Assembly (NCBI GenBank): GCA_041398245.1
Contig: JAWKVC010000006.1
Coordinates: 1 to 64,000, forward strand
DNA length: 64,000 nucleotides
From: UBA7672 sp041398245
GTDB lineage: Bacteria; Pseudomonadota; Alphaproteobacteria; Caulobacterales; Hyphomonadaceae
Reading direction: 5' to 3'
Shown here: piece by piece, positions 53,250-64,000 of the stretch
How the letters are laid out: each line of letters starts with the position of its first letter
Position numbering within the stretch: the stretch's first letter is position 1
Position numbers and translations under genes: made by a program
The notes under the pieces: model-generated
Databases searched by the model: none
The model's input: the letters and a program-made list of their open reading frames with translations, nothing else
Told to the model about the DNA's origin: nothing

Positions 53250-54356
53250 ATGAACCACCTTCGGACCTTCATCCTGCTGGCGGCGCTGACGGCGCTGTTT
53301 GTAGGCGTCGGCTACCTGATCGGCGGTCCGGCGGGGATGATGATCGCGCTGGCGATCGCCCTGATCGGCAACCTGATCAGCTACTGGAACGCCGACAAGA
53401 TCGTACTATCGATGTACCGCGCGCAGGAGGTTCCCGCGAACCACCCCGACGCGCGCGTGCGCGCCTACGCCAATGATGTACGCGAGATGGCCCAGCGCGC
53501 CGGCCTGCCGATCCCGAAGATCACCATCATCGAAAGCGAACAGCCCAACGCCTTCGCCACCGGTCGCGATCCGCAGCACGCAGCCGTCGCCGCGACCACC
53601 GGCCTGCTCACCATGCTCGACCGCCGCGAGATCCGCGCTGTGATGGGGCACGAGCTTGCGCATGTGAAGAACCGCGACACGCTGACCATGACGGTAACCG
53701 CCACGATTGCCGGCGCCATCTCGGCGCTCGCCAATTTCGCGTTCTTCTTCGGCGGCAATGATCGCGAGCGTCCCGGCGGCTTTCTTGGCGTGATCGCCAT
53801 TGCGATCCTCGCGCCCATCGCAGCGGGCCTTGTGCAGATGGCGATCAGTCGCGGCCGCGAGTACGAAGCCGACGAGGGTGGAGCGGAGATCTCGGGCGAT
53901 CCGGCTGCGCTCGCTTCCGCGCTGCAGAAGATCGAAGCCTATGCGCGCGGTGGCCGCGTCAACTTCCAGGCCGAGCGTAACCCGGCCACAGCGCACATGT
54001 TCATCATCAATCCGCTGTTGGGTCGCGGCGCCGACAACCTGTTCTCGACGCATCCGACGACGCAGAACCGCGCTGTGGCTCTGGCGCGCCGCTTCGGCGG
54101 CCGCTCGACCGTTCCGCCGCCCCAGCCCGAGATCGTCACCTCGACGCGCCGCCGGTCCGCCGGTCCGGGGACCAGCCGACCCGCCGCCGGCCTGGCCCCT
54201 GGGGCTGATCGCCTCCTCAGTTCAGCAGAACGGCCAGCAGCAGCCCGTCTCCGCGTGTCAGCAGTTCGAAGCGTTGCCACGCCTCCATGTTCGCCAGCTT
54301 GCCGTGCTCCAGATAGGGCGCGATCGACGCCCCCTGGATCAGCAGCACGGCGTTGA
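53250..54356 (+). CDS. htpX: Zinc metalloprotease HtpX, C-terminal frameshift
   Basis: Start at ATG 53250 (the extension to 53214 is unlikely). Membrane protease that degrades misfolded membrane proteins. Two N-terminal helices (about 5-50), the zinc motif H134-E-L-A-H138 and, after two more helices, E in AISRGREYEADEGGAEISGD, the third ligand. Family proteins end R-R-x-G-P-W-G. That end (RRRPGPWG) is in the next frame, stopping at 54208. The frame given instead runs 150 bases into the opposite gene. A one-base deletion between about 54130 and 54170 is likely. Confidence 0.88.
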   Translation: MNHLRTFILLAALTALFVGVGYLIGGPAGMMIALAIALIGNLISYWNADKIVLSMYRAQEVPANHPDARVRAYANDVREMAQRAGLPIPKITIIESEQPNAFATGRDPQHAAVAATTGLLTMLDRREIRAVMGHELAHVKNRDTLTMTVTATIAGAISALANFAFFFGGNDRERPGGFLGVIAIAILAPIAAGLVQMAISRGREYEADEGGAEISGDPAALASALQKIEAYARGGRVNFQAERNPATAHMFIINPLLGRGADNLFSTHPTTQNRAVALARRFGGRSTVPPPQPEIVTSTRRRSAGPGTSRPAAGLAPGADRLLSSAERPAAARLRVSAVRSVATPPCSPACRAPDRARSTPPGSAARR

Positions 54357-55446
54357 GGTCCGGCGGATCGGTGAGGAATTTCCTGATGTTGATGCCCACT
54401 TCCGGCGGCGGCCCGCCGAACATGCCGGCCAGCGAATAGGGAACCAGCGCCCGCCCATCGAGGATCTCCTCGATCTCGCCCAGCACGTCCTGCCAGCCCT
54501 GCGCCACCTCGTCGGTGATCTCAATGCCGAACGCCGACGACTGCCTGGGATTGGGCAGCCACTCATGATCGCTATCCGTCTCGGCCATCATCTCGGGCCA
54601 GAATTTGCGGTTGTGCGCGATCATGTTCTGGAAATGCGCCAGCGCGCGTTTCGTACGCGCTGCATCCGGCTTGCCCTCCATCGCCAGCAGCACCGTCGCG
54701 GCTTGATCGATGAAGTCGCGCCCGATGAAGGCATCGCCCAATCCGATATCCACGCCCTTGGCCTTCAAGGCCTCGCGTCCGTCATAGACGGTGCGGATCG
54801 CGCTGGTCGGATCGACCGACAGCACCAGCTCGGCTGCCCCGACATCATCTCGACATAAGCCGCCAGCCATTCTGCATCCGCCGTGTCGAAGCGGACCGTC
54901 CCGTCGAAATCGTTCCAGTCCGCCTGCGCGCCCATTGCATCGAGCAGGGCGGCAAGCGATCCCCACGCATCGCGCGCGCCATCGCCGTCGACATCGAGCC
55001 ACACGGCGCCCAGCGGAAGGCTCACCGCAAACTCGCCTGCCGTCGCCGGGCCCAGCGCCTTCGCCGCGCCGGAAAGATGCTCCAGCGCGCGGGTCATCGC
55101 GGTTTCGAGAAACGCCGGATCGAAATGCGCTTGTGGGTTGGGCGGCAGGTCCGCGCGCATGCCCGGCACGAATGGGTTGGTTGCGTTGTAGCTCTCATAG
55201 CGAACCTGCAGCACCGCCTCGACCGCACGCAGGAAGCGCACCGCGCCGGAGCTCGAACGCCGTCTCCGCATCCTGTGTCCGCGCCGCCAGCGCCAGATCG
55301 GCGCGCGCCAGGCCGTCGCTGGCGAGTATCTCGGCGACCGGGCGGCTGTCGGCCGATCCTGGGGCCTGCGCCTGCTGGCATCCCGCCGCCCACAGGCCAG
55401 CTGCAAATACGCCCGTCGCCAGCACTGCGCGCTGAATGAATCGCAT
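54217..55446 (-). pseudogene. Exported lipoprotein, broken by two frameshifts
   Basis: Three frames carry one continuous lipoprotein of about 410 residues: the N terminus (from ATG 55446, lipobox GLWAAGC) reads to ARTQDAETAFE, a second frame from about 55250 gives GAVRFLRAVEAVLQVRYESYN to FAAYVEMMSG-like WLAAYVEMMS, and a third from about 54840 gives AAELVLSVDPTSAIRTVYDG to the stop. Each switch is one missing base (near 55246-55254 and 54835-54842, the latter in a C run). Long helical repeats. Function unknown. It may be intact in the organism if these are consensus errors. Confidence 0.75.
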
Positions 55447-55559
55447 GGCTCGTTCCATCTCCGTCCCCCTTCGCCGTTGGCCTATCCATATCTTGCGGCG
55501 GCGCCGAACGAACCACCCCAAGCGCTGGTGGACTACAAACAAGGGTGCGCCGGGGTTAA

Positions 55560-55591
55560 ATTCATGCTTTGTTCACGAGAACATTTATAGT
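55560..55591 (+). promoter_or_regulatory. recA promoter with LexA-like box
   Basis: ATTC-N7-GTTC (55560-55574) is one base from the alphaproteobacterial LexA consensus GTTC-N7-GTTC. Overlapping it is a perfect palindrome TGTTC-N4-GAACA (55570-55583). A TATAGT at 55586-55591 could be the -10. It lies about 75-105 bases before the recA start. SOS control is therefore likely but inferred. Confidence 0.6.
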
Positions 55592-55666
55592 ACAAAGGAT
55601 GCAACGGGAGCTGGATCGGTCGGAATTGCCCGCCCTTGGCCAGCATGGCAGATGATGGAGACGAAC

Positions 55667-56737
55667 ATGGCGGGCGCCGCTCTGAAGCTGGTGGAAGACA
55701 AGGGCATGGACAAGCAGAAGGCTCTCGAGACGGCCTTGGGCCAGATCGAGCGCAATTTCGGCAAGGGCTCGATCATGCGCCTTGGCGAACAGAAGGCCAT
55801 GGATGTGGAGGCGCTCTCCACCGGCTCGCTCAGCCTCGACGTCGCTCTTGGCATTGGCGGCCTGCCGCGCGGCCGCATCGTCGAGATCTACGGTCCGGAA
55901 AGCTCGGGCAAGACGACGCTGGCGCTGCACGTGATCGCCGAAGCGCAGAAGAGTGGCGGCGTCGGCGCCTTCGTCGACGCCGAGCACGCGCTTGATCCGG
56001 TCTACGCCGCCAAGCTTGGCGTCGATCTCGATGACCTGCTGGTCTCCCAGCCCGATACCGGTGAACAGGCGCTCGAAATCGCCGACACGCTGGTCCGCTC
56101 CGGCGCTGTCGACGTGCTGGTGATCGATTCGGTCGCCGCGCTGACGCCACGCGCCGAACTCGAAGGCGAAATGGGCGAATCGCTGCCGGGCCTGCAGGCG
56201 CGCCTGATGTCACAGGCCCTGCGCAAGCTCACCGCCTCGGTCTCCAAGTCGAAGACGATGGTGATCTTCATCAACCAGATCCGCATGAAGATCGGCGTCA
56301 TGTACGGCTCGCCGGAAACCACCACGGGCGGCAACGCGCTGAAATTCTACGCCTCCGTCCGCCTCGACATCCGCCGCATCGGCCAGATCAAGGAACGCGA
56401 CGAGGTCATCGGCAACCAGACCCGCGTCAAGGTCGTGAAGAACAAGGTCGCCCCGCCGTTCCGGCAGGTCGAGTTCGACATCATCTACGGTGAGGGCATC
56501 TCCAAGACGGGCGAGCTGCTCGATCTCGGCGTCAAGGCCAACATTGTCGAGAAATCGGGGTCCTGGTTCTCCTACGGGTCGCAGCGTATCGGTCAGGGAC
56601 GCGAAAACGCCCGTAAATTCCTCAAGGACAATCCGGCGACCGCCGCCGAGATCGAGGAAGCTGTTCGCAGGAATGCCGGCATCATTGGCGAGAACATGCT
56701 CTCGACCGAGGGCGGCGAAGACGGCGACGACGAGTAG
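55667..56737 (+). CDS. recA: Recombinase RecA
   Basis: 356 residues from the ATG at 55667 (GGAG six bases upstream). The longer frame from 55436 is not coding. Walker A is GPESSGKTT and Walker B VLVIDSVAAL. The L2 loop FINQIRMKIGVMYGSPETTTGGNALKF is near identical to the family. Catalyses strand exchange and triggers LexA cleavage. The acidic C terminus (EGGEDGDDE) is typical. A LexA-like box lies upstream. Confidence 0.98.
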   Translation: MAGAALKLVEDKGMDKQKALETALGQIERNFGKGSIMRLGEQKAMDVEALSTGSLSLDVALGIGGLPRGRIVEIYGPESSGKTTLALHVIAEAQKSGGVGAFVDAEHALDPVYAAKLGVDLDDLLVSQPDTGEQALEIADTLVRSGAVDVLVIDSVAALTPRAELEGEMGESLPGLQARLMSQALRKLTASVSKSKTMVIFINQIRMKIGVMYGSPETTTGGNALKFYASVRLDIRRIGQIKERDEVIGNQTRVKVVKNKVAPPFRQVEFDIIYGEGISKTGELLDLGVKANIVEKSGSWFSYGSQRIGQGRENARKFLKDNPATAAEIEEAVRRNAGIIGENMLSTEGGEDGDDE

Positions 56738-56910
56738 CCGCCCGGGCCGTCAGGGCCTTGCGACTGCGGGCGCCGCTACCGCCCCGACTTCCTCCCAAGC
56801 GCCCGCCAGAGCGCCGGTCCCCGTGATCGGCGTTCTGGTCGTTTCCGGGCCTGAGCGTCGTACGCGGAGTCCGGGGCTGATCCAGGTGAAATGGGGCGTT
56901 CGGGCCTCGC

Positions 56911-56939
56911 TTGTCGCTGCTGGCCGGCGGCCCTATACC
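56911..56939 (+). promoter_or_regulatory. Sigma-70-type promoter for alaS
   Basis: TTGTCG (56911-56916), 17-base spacer, TATACC (56934-56939), giving a start near 56946 and a leader of about 115 bases. The rest of the 323-base recA-alaS gap (56738-57060) shows no gene. Confidence 0.6.
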
Positions 56940-57060
56940 GCCCTGAGGGACCGTGCCGGGCTGGGATAGCTGGCGCTGGATCCCCAACTAACCGGCATGC
57001 GCAGTGCCTGACGCCTCATGCAAGGGCGGGGGCTGTGCATCGCCTGAAGGAGCCCGCCTG

Positions 57061-59757
<2,697 letters not shown>

Positions 59758-59844
59758 CCTGTCTCCAAGGCGCTGGCCGACCCGGAGGGTTTGACGGCTC
59801 CGGGCTGGCCCTGCATCCTCGCGCCAGATCGAAGGGAGGATGCT

Positions 59845-60411
59845 GTGCGCCCGCTTCATGTATTGGTTCTGACCGTCGCGCTAGTCTTTCCCGGCTGCTC
59901 TACTCCTCAGCTTCCTGATGCTCCATCAGCGACGCAGGTAGCGCTCTGCTCGCCCGGCGTCTCGCTTGGCAAGGTTGTGATCGCTCCGCTCACGCGTTGG
60001 CGCACCGACCAGAAGGAGCCCGAGGTACGCGAGGAAATCGCTCGGAAGGCTATCGAGGCGACCGCGCCTGCGATTACCTGCGCGGCGTCTGTGAAGGTGT
60101 TGCCCATTGCGCCGGATACTGCGGCAGCAGACAGTCTTGCTGCCGCCAAGGCCGATGGCGCCGCTACAGCTCTTCTGATCCGCATCGATGAACTCGGTCC
60201 CATCGCAATCCTGTCATTTCCCGCGCTCTGGAGCACGTGGAGCGACGTGAAGTTCACGCTCGATGTGGTCGATGTCGCGTCGGGAGAAACACGGCGCAGT
60301 ATCCCGCATCATCGCCGCAAAGGCGGAGCGTTTGAGATCCGGGGTCTCGATCCGCTGCAAGGCGAAATGGAGCAGGCGCTCAAGGACGTCATTGCCGGAG
60401 CAACGGACTAG
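59845..60411 (+). CDS. Lipoprotein, unknown function
   Basis: 188 residues from GTG 59845, preceded by GGGAGGATG. Signal with lipobox VFPGC, so an exported lipoprotein. The mature chain has Cys at LCSPGV and TCAASV, likely a disulfide, plus VVIAPLTRWRTDQKEP and IRIDELGPIAILSFPALWSTWSDVKFTLDVVD. No family recognised. The region has slightly weaker codon bias than alaS. Convergent with icd. Confidence 0.7.
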   Translation: MRPLHVLVLTVALVFPGCSTPQLPDAPSATQVALCSPGVSLGKVVIAPLTRWRTDQKEPEVREEIARKAIEATAPAITCAASVKVLPIAPDTAAADSLAAAKADGAATALLIRIDELGPIAILSFPALWSTWSDVKFTLDVVDVASGETRRSIPHHRRKGGAFEIRGLDPLQGEMEQALKDVIAGATD

Positions 60412-60414
60412 CGC

Positions 60415-60449
60415 CAAACAAAAGGCTCGCGGAATTCCTCCCGCGAGCC
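60415..60449 (-). terminator. Intrinsic terminator of icd
   Basis: GGCTCGCGG (60424-60432) pairs with CCGCGAGCC (60441-60449) around an 8-base loop. On the minus strand it is followed by TTTTGTTT (60423-60416), starting 26 bases after the icd stop. Confidence 0.9.
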
Positions 60450-60474
60450 CTGATGCTTGGTCTGATCTGCGCGA

Positions 60475-61695
60475 TCAGGCCTTCGACATCGCATCCTGGA
60501 AGTTGTTCGCGACTTTCTCGATGAAGCCTTCGGTCGTCAGCCACGGCTGATCCGGTCCGATCAGCAGCGACAGGTCCTTGGTCATGAAGCCGGCTTCCAC
60601 CGTGTCGATCACGGTTTTCTCAAGCACGCTGGCGAACGTGTTGAGCTCGGCATTGTTGTCCAGCTTGGCGCGATGCAGCAGGCCGCGCGTCCAGGCGAAG
60701 ATCGACGCGACCGAGTTCGTCGAGGTCGACTTGCCCTGCTGGTGTGCGCGGTAGTGGCGCGTCACCGTGCCGTGCGCGGCTTCGGCTTCCACCGTCTTGC
60801 CATCCGGCGTCATCAGCACCGAGGTCATCAGGCCCAGCGAGCCATAGCCCTGCGCCACCGTGTCGGACTGCACGTCGCCATCATAGTTCTTGCACGCCCA
60901 GACATAGCCGCCGGACCATTTGAGGCACGCGGCCACCATGTCGTCGATGAGGCGGTGCTCATAGGTGCCGCCGAACTCGGCGAACTTGTCCTTGAACTCG
61001 GCGTCGAACACTTCCTGGAAGATGTCCTTGAAGCGGCCGTCATAGGCCTTGAGGATCGTGTTCTTGGTCGAGAGGTAGACAGGCCATTTGCGGCTGAGGC
61101 CGAAGTTGAGGCACGCACGCGCGAAGTCGCGGATCGACTCGTCGAGGTTGTACATGCCCATGGCGATGCCGGCGCCCGGGAAGTTGAAGACGTCATAGGT
61201 CACCGGCGCGCCGCCATCGTCCGGCTGGAACGTCATGGTCAGCTTGCCCTTGCCGGGAACCTTGAAGTCCGTCGCGCGGTACTGGTCGCCGAAGGCGTGG
61301 CGGCCGACAACGACGGGCTGGGTCCAGCCCGGAACCAGGCGCGGCACATTCTTCATCACGATCGGCTCGCGGAAAACGACGCCGCCGAGGATGTTGCGGA
61401 TCGTGCCGTTGGGCGACTTCCACATCTTCTTCAGCTTGAACTCTTCGACGCGTGCTTCGTCCGGCGTGATGGTCGCGCATTTCACGGCGACGCCGTACTT
61501 CTTGGTGGCTTCCGCCGAGTCGATCGTCACCTGGTCATCGGTGGCGTCGCGGTTCTCGATCGACAGGTCATAATACTTCAGGTCGATGTCCAGATAGGGC
61601 AGGATCAGGCGTTCCTTGATCAGCGCCCAGATGATCCGGGTCATCTCGTCCCCGTCCATCTCGACGACGGGGTTTGCAACCTTGATGACGGCCAT
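60475..61695 (-). CDS. icd: NADP-dependent isocitrate dehydrogenase
   Basis: 406 residues. Oxidatively decarboxylates isocitrate to 2-oxoglutarate in the TCA cycle. It is the dimeric, eukaryote-like type II enzyme common in alphaproteobacteria rather than the E. coli type, shown by VANPVVEMDGDEMTRIIWALIKERLI at the start, the substrate-binding SPNGTIRNILGG and VPGWTQPVVVGRHAFGDQYRATDF, and the C-terminal cofactor region EAAHGTVTRHYRAHQQGKSTSTN. AGGAG precedes the ATG. A promoter and a terminator frame it. Confidence 0.97.
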   Translation of the reverse strand: MAVIKVANPVVEMDGDEMTRIIWALIKERLILPYLDIDLKYYDLSIENRDATDDQVTIDSAEATKKYGVAVKCATITPDEARVEEFKLKKMWKSPNGTIRNILGGVVFREPIVMKNVPRLVPGWTQPVVVGRHAFGDQYRATDFKVPGKGKLTMTFQPDDGGAPVTYDVFNFPGAGIAMGMYNLDESIRDFARACLNFGLSRKWPVYLSTKNTILKAYDGRFKDIFQEVFDAEFKDKFAEFGGTYEHRLIDDMVAACLKWSGGYVWACKNYDGDVQSDTVAQGYGSLGLMTSVLMTPDGKTVEAEAAHGTVTRHYRAHQQGKSTSTNSVASIFAWTRGLLHRAKLDNNAELNTFASVLEKTVIDTVEAGFMTKDLSLLIGPDQPWLTTEGFIEKVANNFQDAMSKA

Positions 61696-61724
61696 GAAGT
61701 GCTCCTGAAAGTAGATTCCGGGGG

Positions 61725-61752
61725 GCTATAGCAGACACGCCCCGATGCACAA
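61725..61752 (-). promoter_or_regulatory. Promoter of icd
   Basis: On the minus strand TTGTGC (61752-61747), a 16-base spacer and TATAGC (61730-61725) give a start of transcription about 20 bases before the ATG's Shine-Dalgarno. The same gap serves the divergent VOC gene at 61811. Confidence 0.6.
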
Positions 61753-61810
61753 TGGGCCCTGAGAAAACGGGGCGAAAGCTGATAATATCCCGTCTGAAGG
61801 GAGGAAGGCC

Positions 61811-62221
61811 ATGCCCCCGTTTGAACTGCGCGCCATCGACCATATCGTGCTCATTGTCGATGATCTGGAGACCGCCGTGCGCTGGTACGCCGATGTGCTT
61901 GGCGCGCAGGAGGAGGGGGATTTGCGCAAGTTCGGCATGGTCCAGCTGAGATGTGGCGCCTCGATGATTGATCTGGTCGACGCAGCCAGCCAGGAAGGGG
62001 CCTGGGCGCGGCCGCCCGTTGCTGGCGGCCGGAACATGGATCACCTGTGCCTGGAACTCGGGCCTGTCACGGAAGCGGTGATGCGGGCGCACCTTGAGAG
62101 CCATAGTCTCGCCGTGGAAGAAGAAGGCGTCCGTTCCGGCGCGAAGGGCGAGGGCTATTCCTGGTACATACGTGATCCCTGGGATCACCAGATCGAACTC
62201 AAGACCGACAAGCTCGCCTAG
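61811..62221 (+). CDS. VOC family protein (glyoxalase fold)
   Basis: 136 residues, preceded by GGGAGGAAGG. Two beta-alpha-beta repeats: AIDHIVLIVDDLETAVRWYADVLGAQ (with a His that can ligate metal) and MDHLCLELGPVTEAVMRAHLES, ending SWYIRDPWDHQIELKTD with the closing Glu. Closest by eye to GLOD4/dioxygenase-type single-domain members. Substrate unknown. The stop directly precedes the trmJ start, so the two genes are likely co-transcribed. Confidence 0.85.
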   Translation: MPPFELRAIDHIVLIVDDLETAVRWYADVLGAQEEGDLRKFGMVQLRCGASMIDLVDAASQEGAWARPPVAGGRNMDHLCLELGPVTEAVMRAHLESHSLAVEEEGVRSGAKGEGYSWYIRDPWDHQIELKTDKLA

Positions 62222-62962
62222 ATGACCCGTCCCTGCTTTGTCCTTGTCGCTCCGCAGATGGGCGAGAACATCGGCGCGGCCGCACGCGTCATGGCCAATT
62301 TCGGTCTCACCGATCTTCGCCTCGTCGCGCCGCGCGATGGCTGGCCCAACCCCGCCGCCGAAACCATGAGCGCAGGCGCGCTCCCGGACGTTGTGAAGGT
62401 CACGGTATTCGATACGGTCGAGCAGGCCGTTGCGGATTGCGGCCTTGTCTTCGCGACGACTGCGCGGCCGCGCGAGATGGAAAAGCCGGTCGTCGGCGCC
62501 AGTGAAGCCGTTGCGCGCATACGCGCGACGCCGGCGCAAGCGGCTGTGCTATTTGGAGCGGAGCGCGCGGGGCTGCCGAATGAAGCGGTAGTCATGGCCG
62601 ACGCCATTCTTTCCTATCCGGTCAACGCATCCTTCGCCTCACTCAATCTCGCTCAGGCGGTAGCGCTGCTCTCCCACGCCATCGCCGAGGCTGCCGCCGG
62701 CGGACCACCACCGGCCTTCGCCGATGCGCTTGATGCCCCGGCGACACGCGAGGAACTGCTCGGCATGATGGAGCATTTCGAGGAAGAGCTGGATCGCGCC
62801 GGATTCTTTTTCCCGGACTCGAAGCGGGCGCCGATGGTGCAGAACCTGCGCAACGCCTTCACGCGCGCGGGCTGGACGTCGCAGGAGGTCCGCACCTTCC
62901 GGGGCGCCATCAAGGCGCTGGCGATCGGGCGGGGCAAGGCGCGCGTCGTCCGCGAGGACTGA
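62222..62962 (+). CDS. trmJ: tRNA (cytidine/uridine-2'-O-)-methyltransferase TrmJ
   Basis: 246 residues. SPOUT-class RNA methyltransferase with the trefoil-knot motifs in order: LVAPQMGENIGAAARVMANFGLTDLRLV, LVFATTARPR, VLFGAERAGLPNEAV and SFASLNLAQAVALLSHAIAE. The C-terminal extension (about 190-246) LRNAFTRAGWTSQEVRTFRGAIKAL is TrmJ-type, which modifies position 32 of tRNA anticodon loops. It begins exactly after the VOC stop. Confidence 0.93.
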   Translation: MTRPCFVLVAPQMGENIGAAARVMANFGLTDLRLVAPRDGWPNPAAETMSAGALPDVVKVTVFDTVEQAVADCGLVFATTARPREMEKPVVGASEAVARIRATPAQAAVLFGAERAGLPNEAVVMADAILSYPVNASFASLNLAQAVALLSHAIAEAAAGGPPPAFADALDAPATREELLGMMEHFEEELDRAGFFFPDSKRAPMVQNLRNAFTRAGWTSQEVRTFRGAIKALAIGRGKARVVRED

Positions 62963-63114
62963 TCCGCGATCACTGGCAAAGACGGCTGACTCAGCCGCCG
63001 CCCCGGCCTAGGCTCTCATGCGTGCGACGGCCCGATCCTTCAGAACAAGGGGCCGCGTGCGGGTGATAGCCAGGGAAGGCTGCAAGCGCGTTCCCTGCAC
63101 GCAGGGGACGACAC

Positions 63115-64000
63115 ATGATCAAGACGTTATTGGTGGCCGCCATTGCTGGCGGCTCGGGTTTCGCGGGCTGGATCGGCGGAAGCATCTGGCCCGCCCCGCC
63201 GGAATGGACGGATGCGGTCAACCGCTCGGCCAACGATCTGCGCGCCAAGGTCAGGCTGTCGGACATCAGTTTCAACGGGCTGCGCGACCTCATGCCGACG
63301 GACTCTTTCGATCGCATCAGCAACGACATACGCGATGTCGCCATGGCGGCCGGCGAGATGATCATGGTTGAACGCGACTCCGGCACGCTGGATGAACAGC
63401 TCGATAATCTCGCGCTCAGCGAAGCCGAAGCCCTGCCGGAGGGAATGGTTGTCGCCGCGGCTCCGCCACCCGCAACGCCAGCCTCGGCAGAGCCCCAGCA
63501 ACCGGAAGCCGCGGTCACGCCATCGGTCGTGACGCCAACGGCGCCTGTGCCTGCCGCGCAGGTCGCGACGACTTTTCCATCAACGCTGGAGCTTTGCCCA
63601 CGCATGACGATCTCGAACGCGCCAGCAAGTCGCGAAGGCGTGGTCAGCGCTTATCACCCTGTCATTCTCGTCAATGACCATCGAATCGCGACTTTCCCGA
63701 CGCCGGGCGCGTGCCTGTCGTCCGGCTTTGGCGAGCGTAACGACCGGCTGCACAAGGGTCTGGATTTTCATGCCGACTCGGGCGTCACCGTTCTCGCCGG
63801 GGGCGACGGCGAGATCGTCGAGCTCAAATACCGTGACGACTATGGCAACATGATCGTCATCGACCATGGCGGCGGCGTCTTCACGCGCTATGCGCACCTC
63901 GCATCGTTCAGCCGTGGTCTGATGCCGGGCGTTTCGGTGCGCGCGGGTGAGCCCATCGGCCTGATGGGCAACTCAGCCTCCTACCGGATCCCGATCCATC
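63115..64000 (+). CDS. M23 family metallopeptidase (truncated by window end)
   Basis: The frame opens at ATG 63115 and stays open past the window end (295 codons seen). An N-terminal hydrophobic segment (about 1-24) anchors or exports it. A Pro/Ala-rich linker (about 118-155) joins to a LytM domain: CLSSGFGERNDRLHKGLDFHADSG, with the H-x-G-x-D-type zinc ligands His and Asp, then GNMIVIDHGGGVFTRYAHL, containing the next metal-binding His region. The final HLHFEI motif lies outside the window. Likely a peptidoglycan endopeptidase or divisome activator. Confidence 0.88.
   Translation, partial: MIKTLLVAAIAGGSGFAGWIGGSIWPAPPEWTDAVNRSANDLRAKVRLSDISFNGLRDLMPTDSFDRISNDIRDVAMAAGEMIMVERDSGTLDEQLDNLALSEAEALPEGMVVAAAPPPATPASAEPQQPEAAVTPSVVTPTAPVPAAQVATTFPSTLELCPRMTISNAPASREGVVSAYHPVILVNDHRIATFPTPGACLSSGFGERNDRLHKGLDFHADSGVTVLAGGDGEIVELKYRDDYGNMIVIDHGGGVFTRYAHLASFSRGLMPGVSVRAGEPIGLMGNSASYRIPIH

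Noticed and set aside
55436..55666. Extended N terminus of recA (77 extra codons)
   Set aside because: The region contains the promoter and LexA-like box. The ATG at 55667 has a good ribosome site and gives the family length.

Overview
This is a 64 kb chromosomal stretch of a GC-rich (low sixties percent by eye) alphaproteobacterium, coding almost end to end in short operons on both strands. The pointers are: prmC next to a DUF4167 gene; a cobalamin methionine synthase split into two genes and led by an ArsR-methyltransferase fusion; a deoxyhypusine-synthase-like gene behind a group IV ornithine decarboxylase with a structured leader; a NADP-type isocitrate dehydrogenase; MlaA/MlaC; and a TonB-receptor-like protein. 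Hyphomonadaceae or a neighbouring Caulobacterales-like lineage is my best guess, by inference only. No rRNA, tRNA, CRISPR array, prophage or insertion sequence was seen.

Layout. 1-4.6 kb: MOSC protein, slyX, prmC, DUF4167 and two VOC (glyoxalase-fold) genes, one frameshifted. 4.6-9.1 kb: a HExxH lipoprotein, then a polyamine block (deoxyhypusine-synthase-like enzyme and ornithine decarboxylase with a ~220 nt hairpin-rich leader). 9.3-19 kb: nucleoside deaminase, fused M16 metallopeptidase, GT4 glycosyltransferase, PutA and a soluble sugar dehydrogenase. 19-23 kb: a poorly conserved stretch with a decayed MFS transporter, then mlaC and mlaA. 23.3-30.1 kb: the methionine operon (regulator-methyltransferase, metF, homocysteine methyltransferase, a second methyltransferase, a flavin-type oxidoreductase, metH) behind a clear palindromic operator. 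30-41 kb: OmpW, TonB receptor, HI0933-type flavoprotein, DEAD-box helicase, DnaJ/TerB protein, EamA transporter, AmpD-like amidase, BLUF photoreceptor and paired membrane proteins. 41-48 kb: DUF2207/LemA pair, AlkA-like glycosylase, HNH nuclease, secreted proteins and a winged-helix/membrane operon. 48-64 kb: prfA, a palindromic repeat element, thiolase-like protein, DUF4399 lipoprotein, acyltransferase, htpX, a frameshifted lipoprotein, recA, alaS, icd, trmJ and a truncated M23 peptidase.

How the genes connect. The methionine operon is a complete remethylation module: MetF makes 5-methyl-THF and the two MetH pieces move the methyl group to homocysteine under a regulator likely to sense SAM or SAH. 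Ornithine decarboxylase makes putrescine, a likely substrate of the deoxyhypusine-synthase-like neighbour, which would form a homospermidine-type polyamine route. MlaA and MlaC belong to outer-membrane lipid asymmetry.

Sequence quality. At least five apparent single-base frameshifts (VOC gene, mlaA, htpX, and two in one lipoprotein gene) break otherwise intact genes. Four of the five look like one-base deletions, so a consensus error is as likely as real decay. The MFS pseudogene has many more breaks and looks truly decayed.
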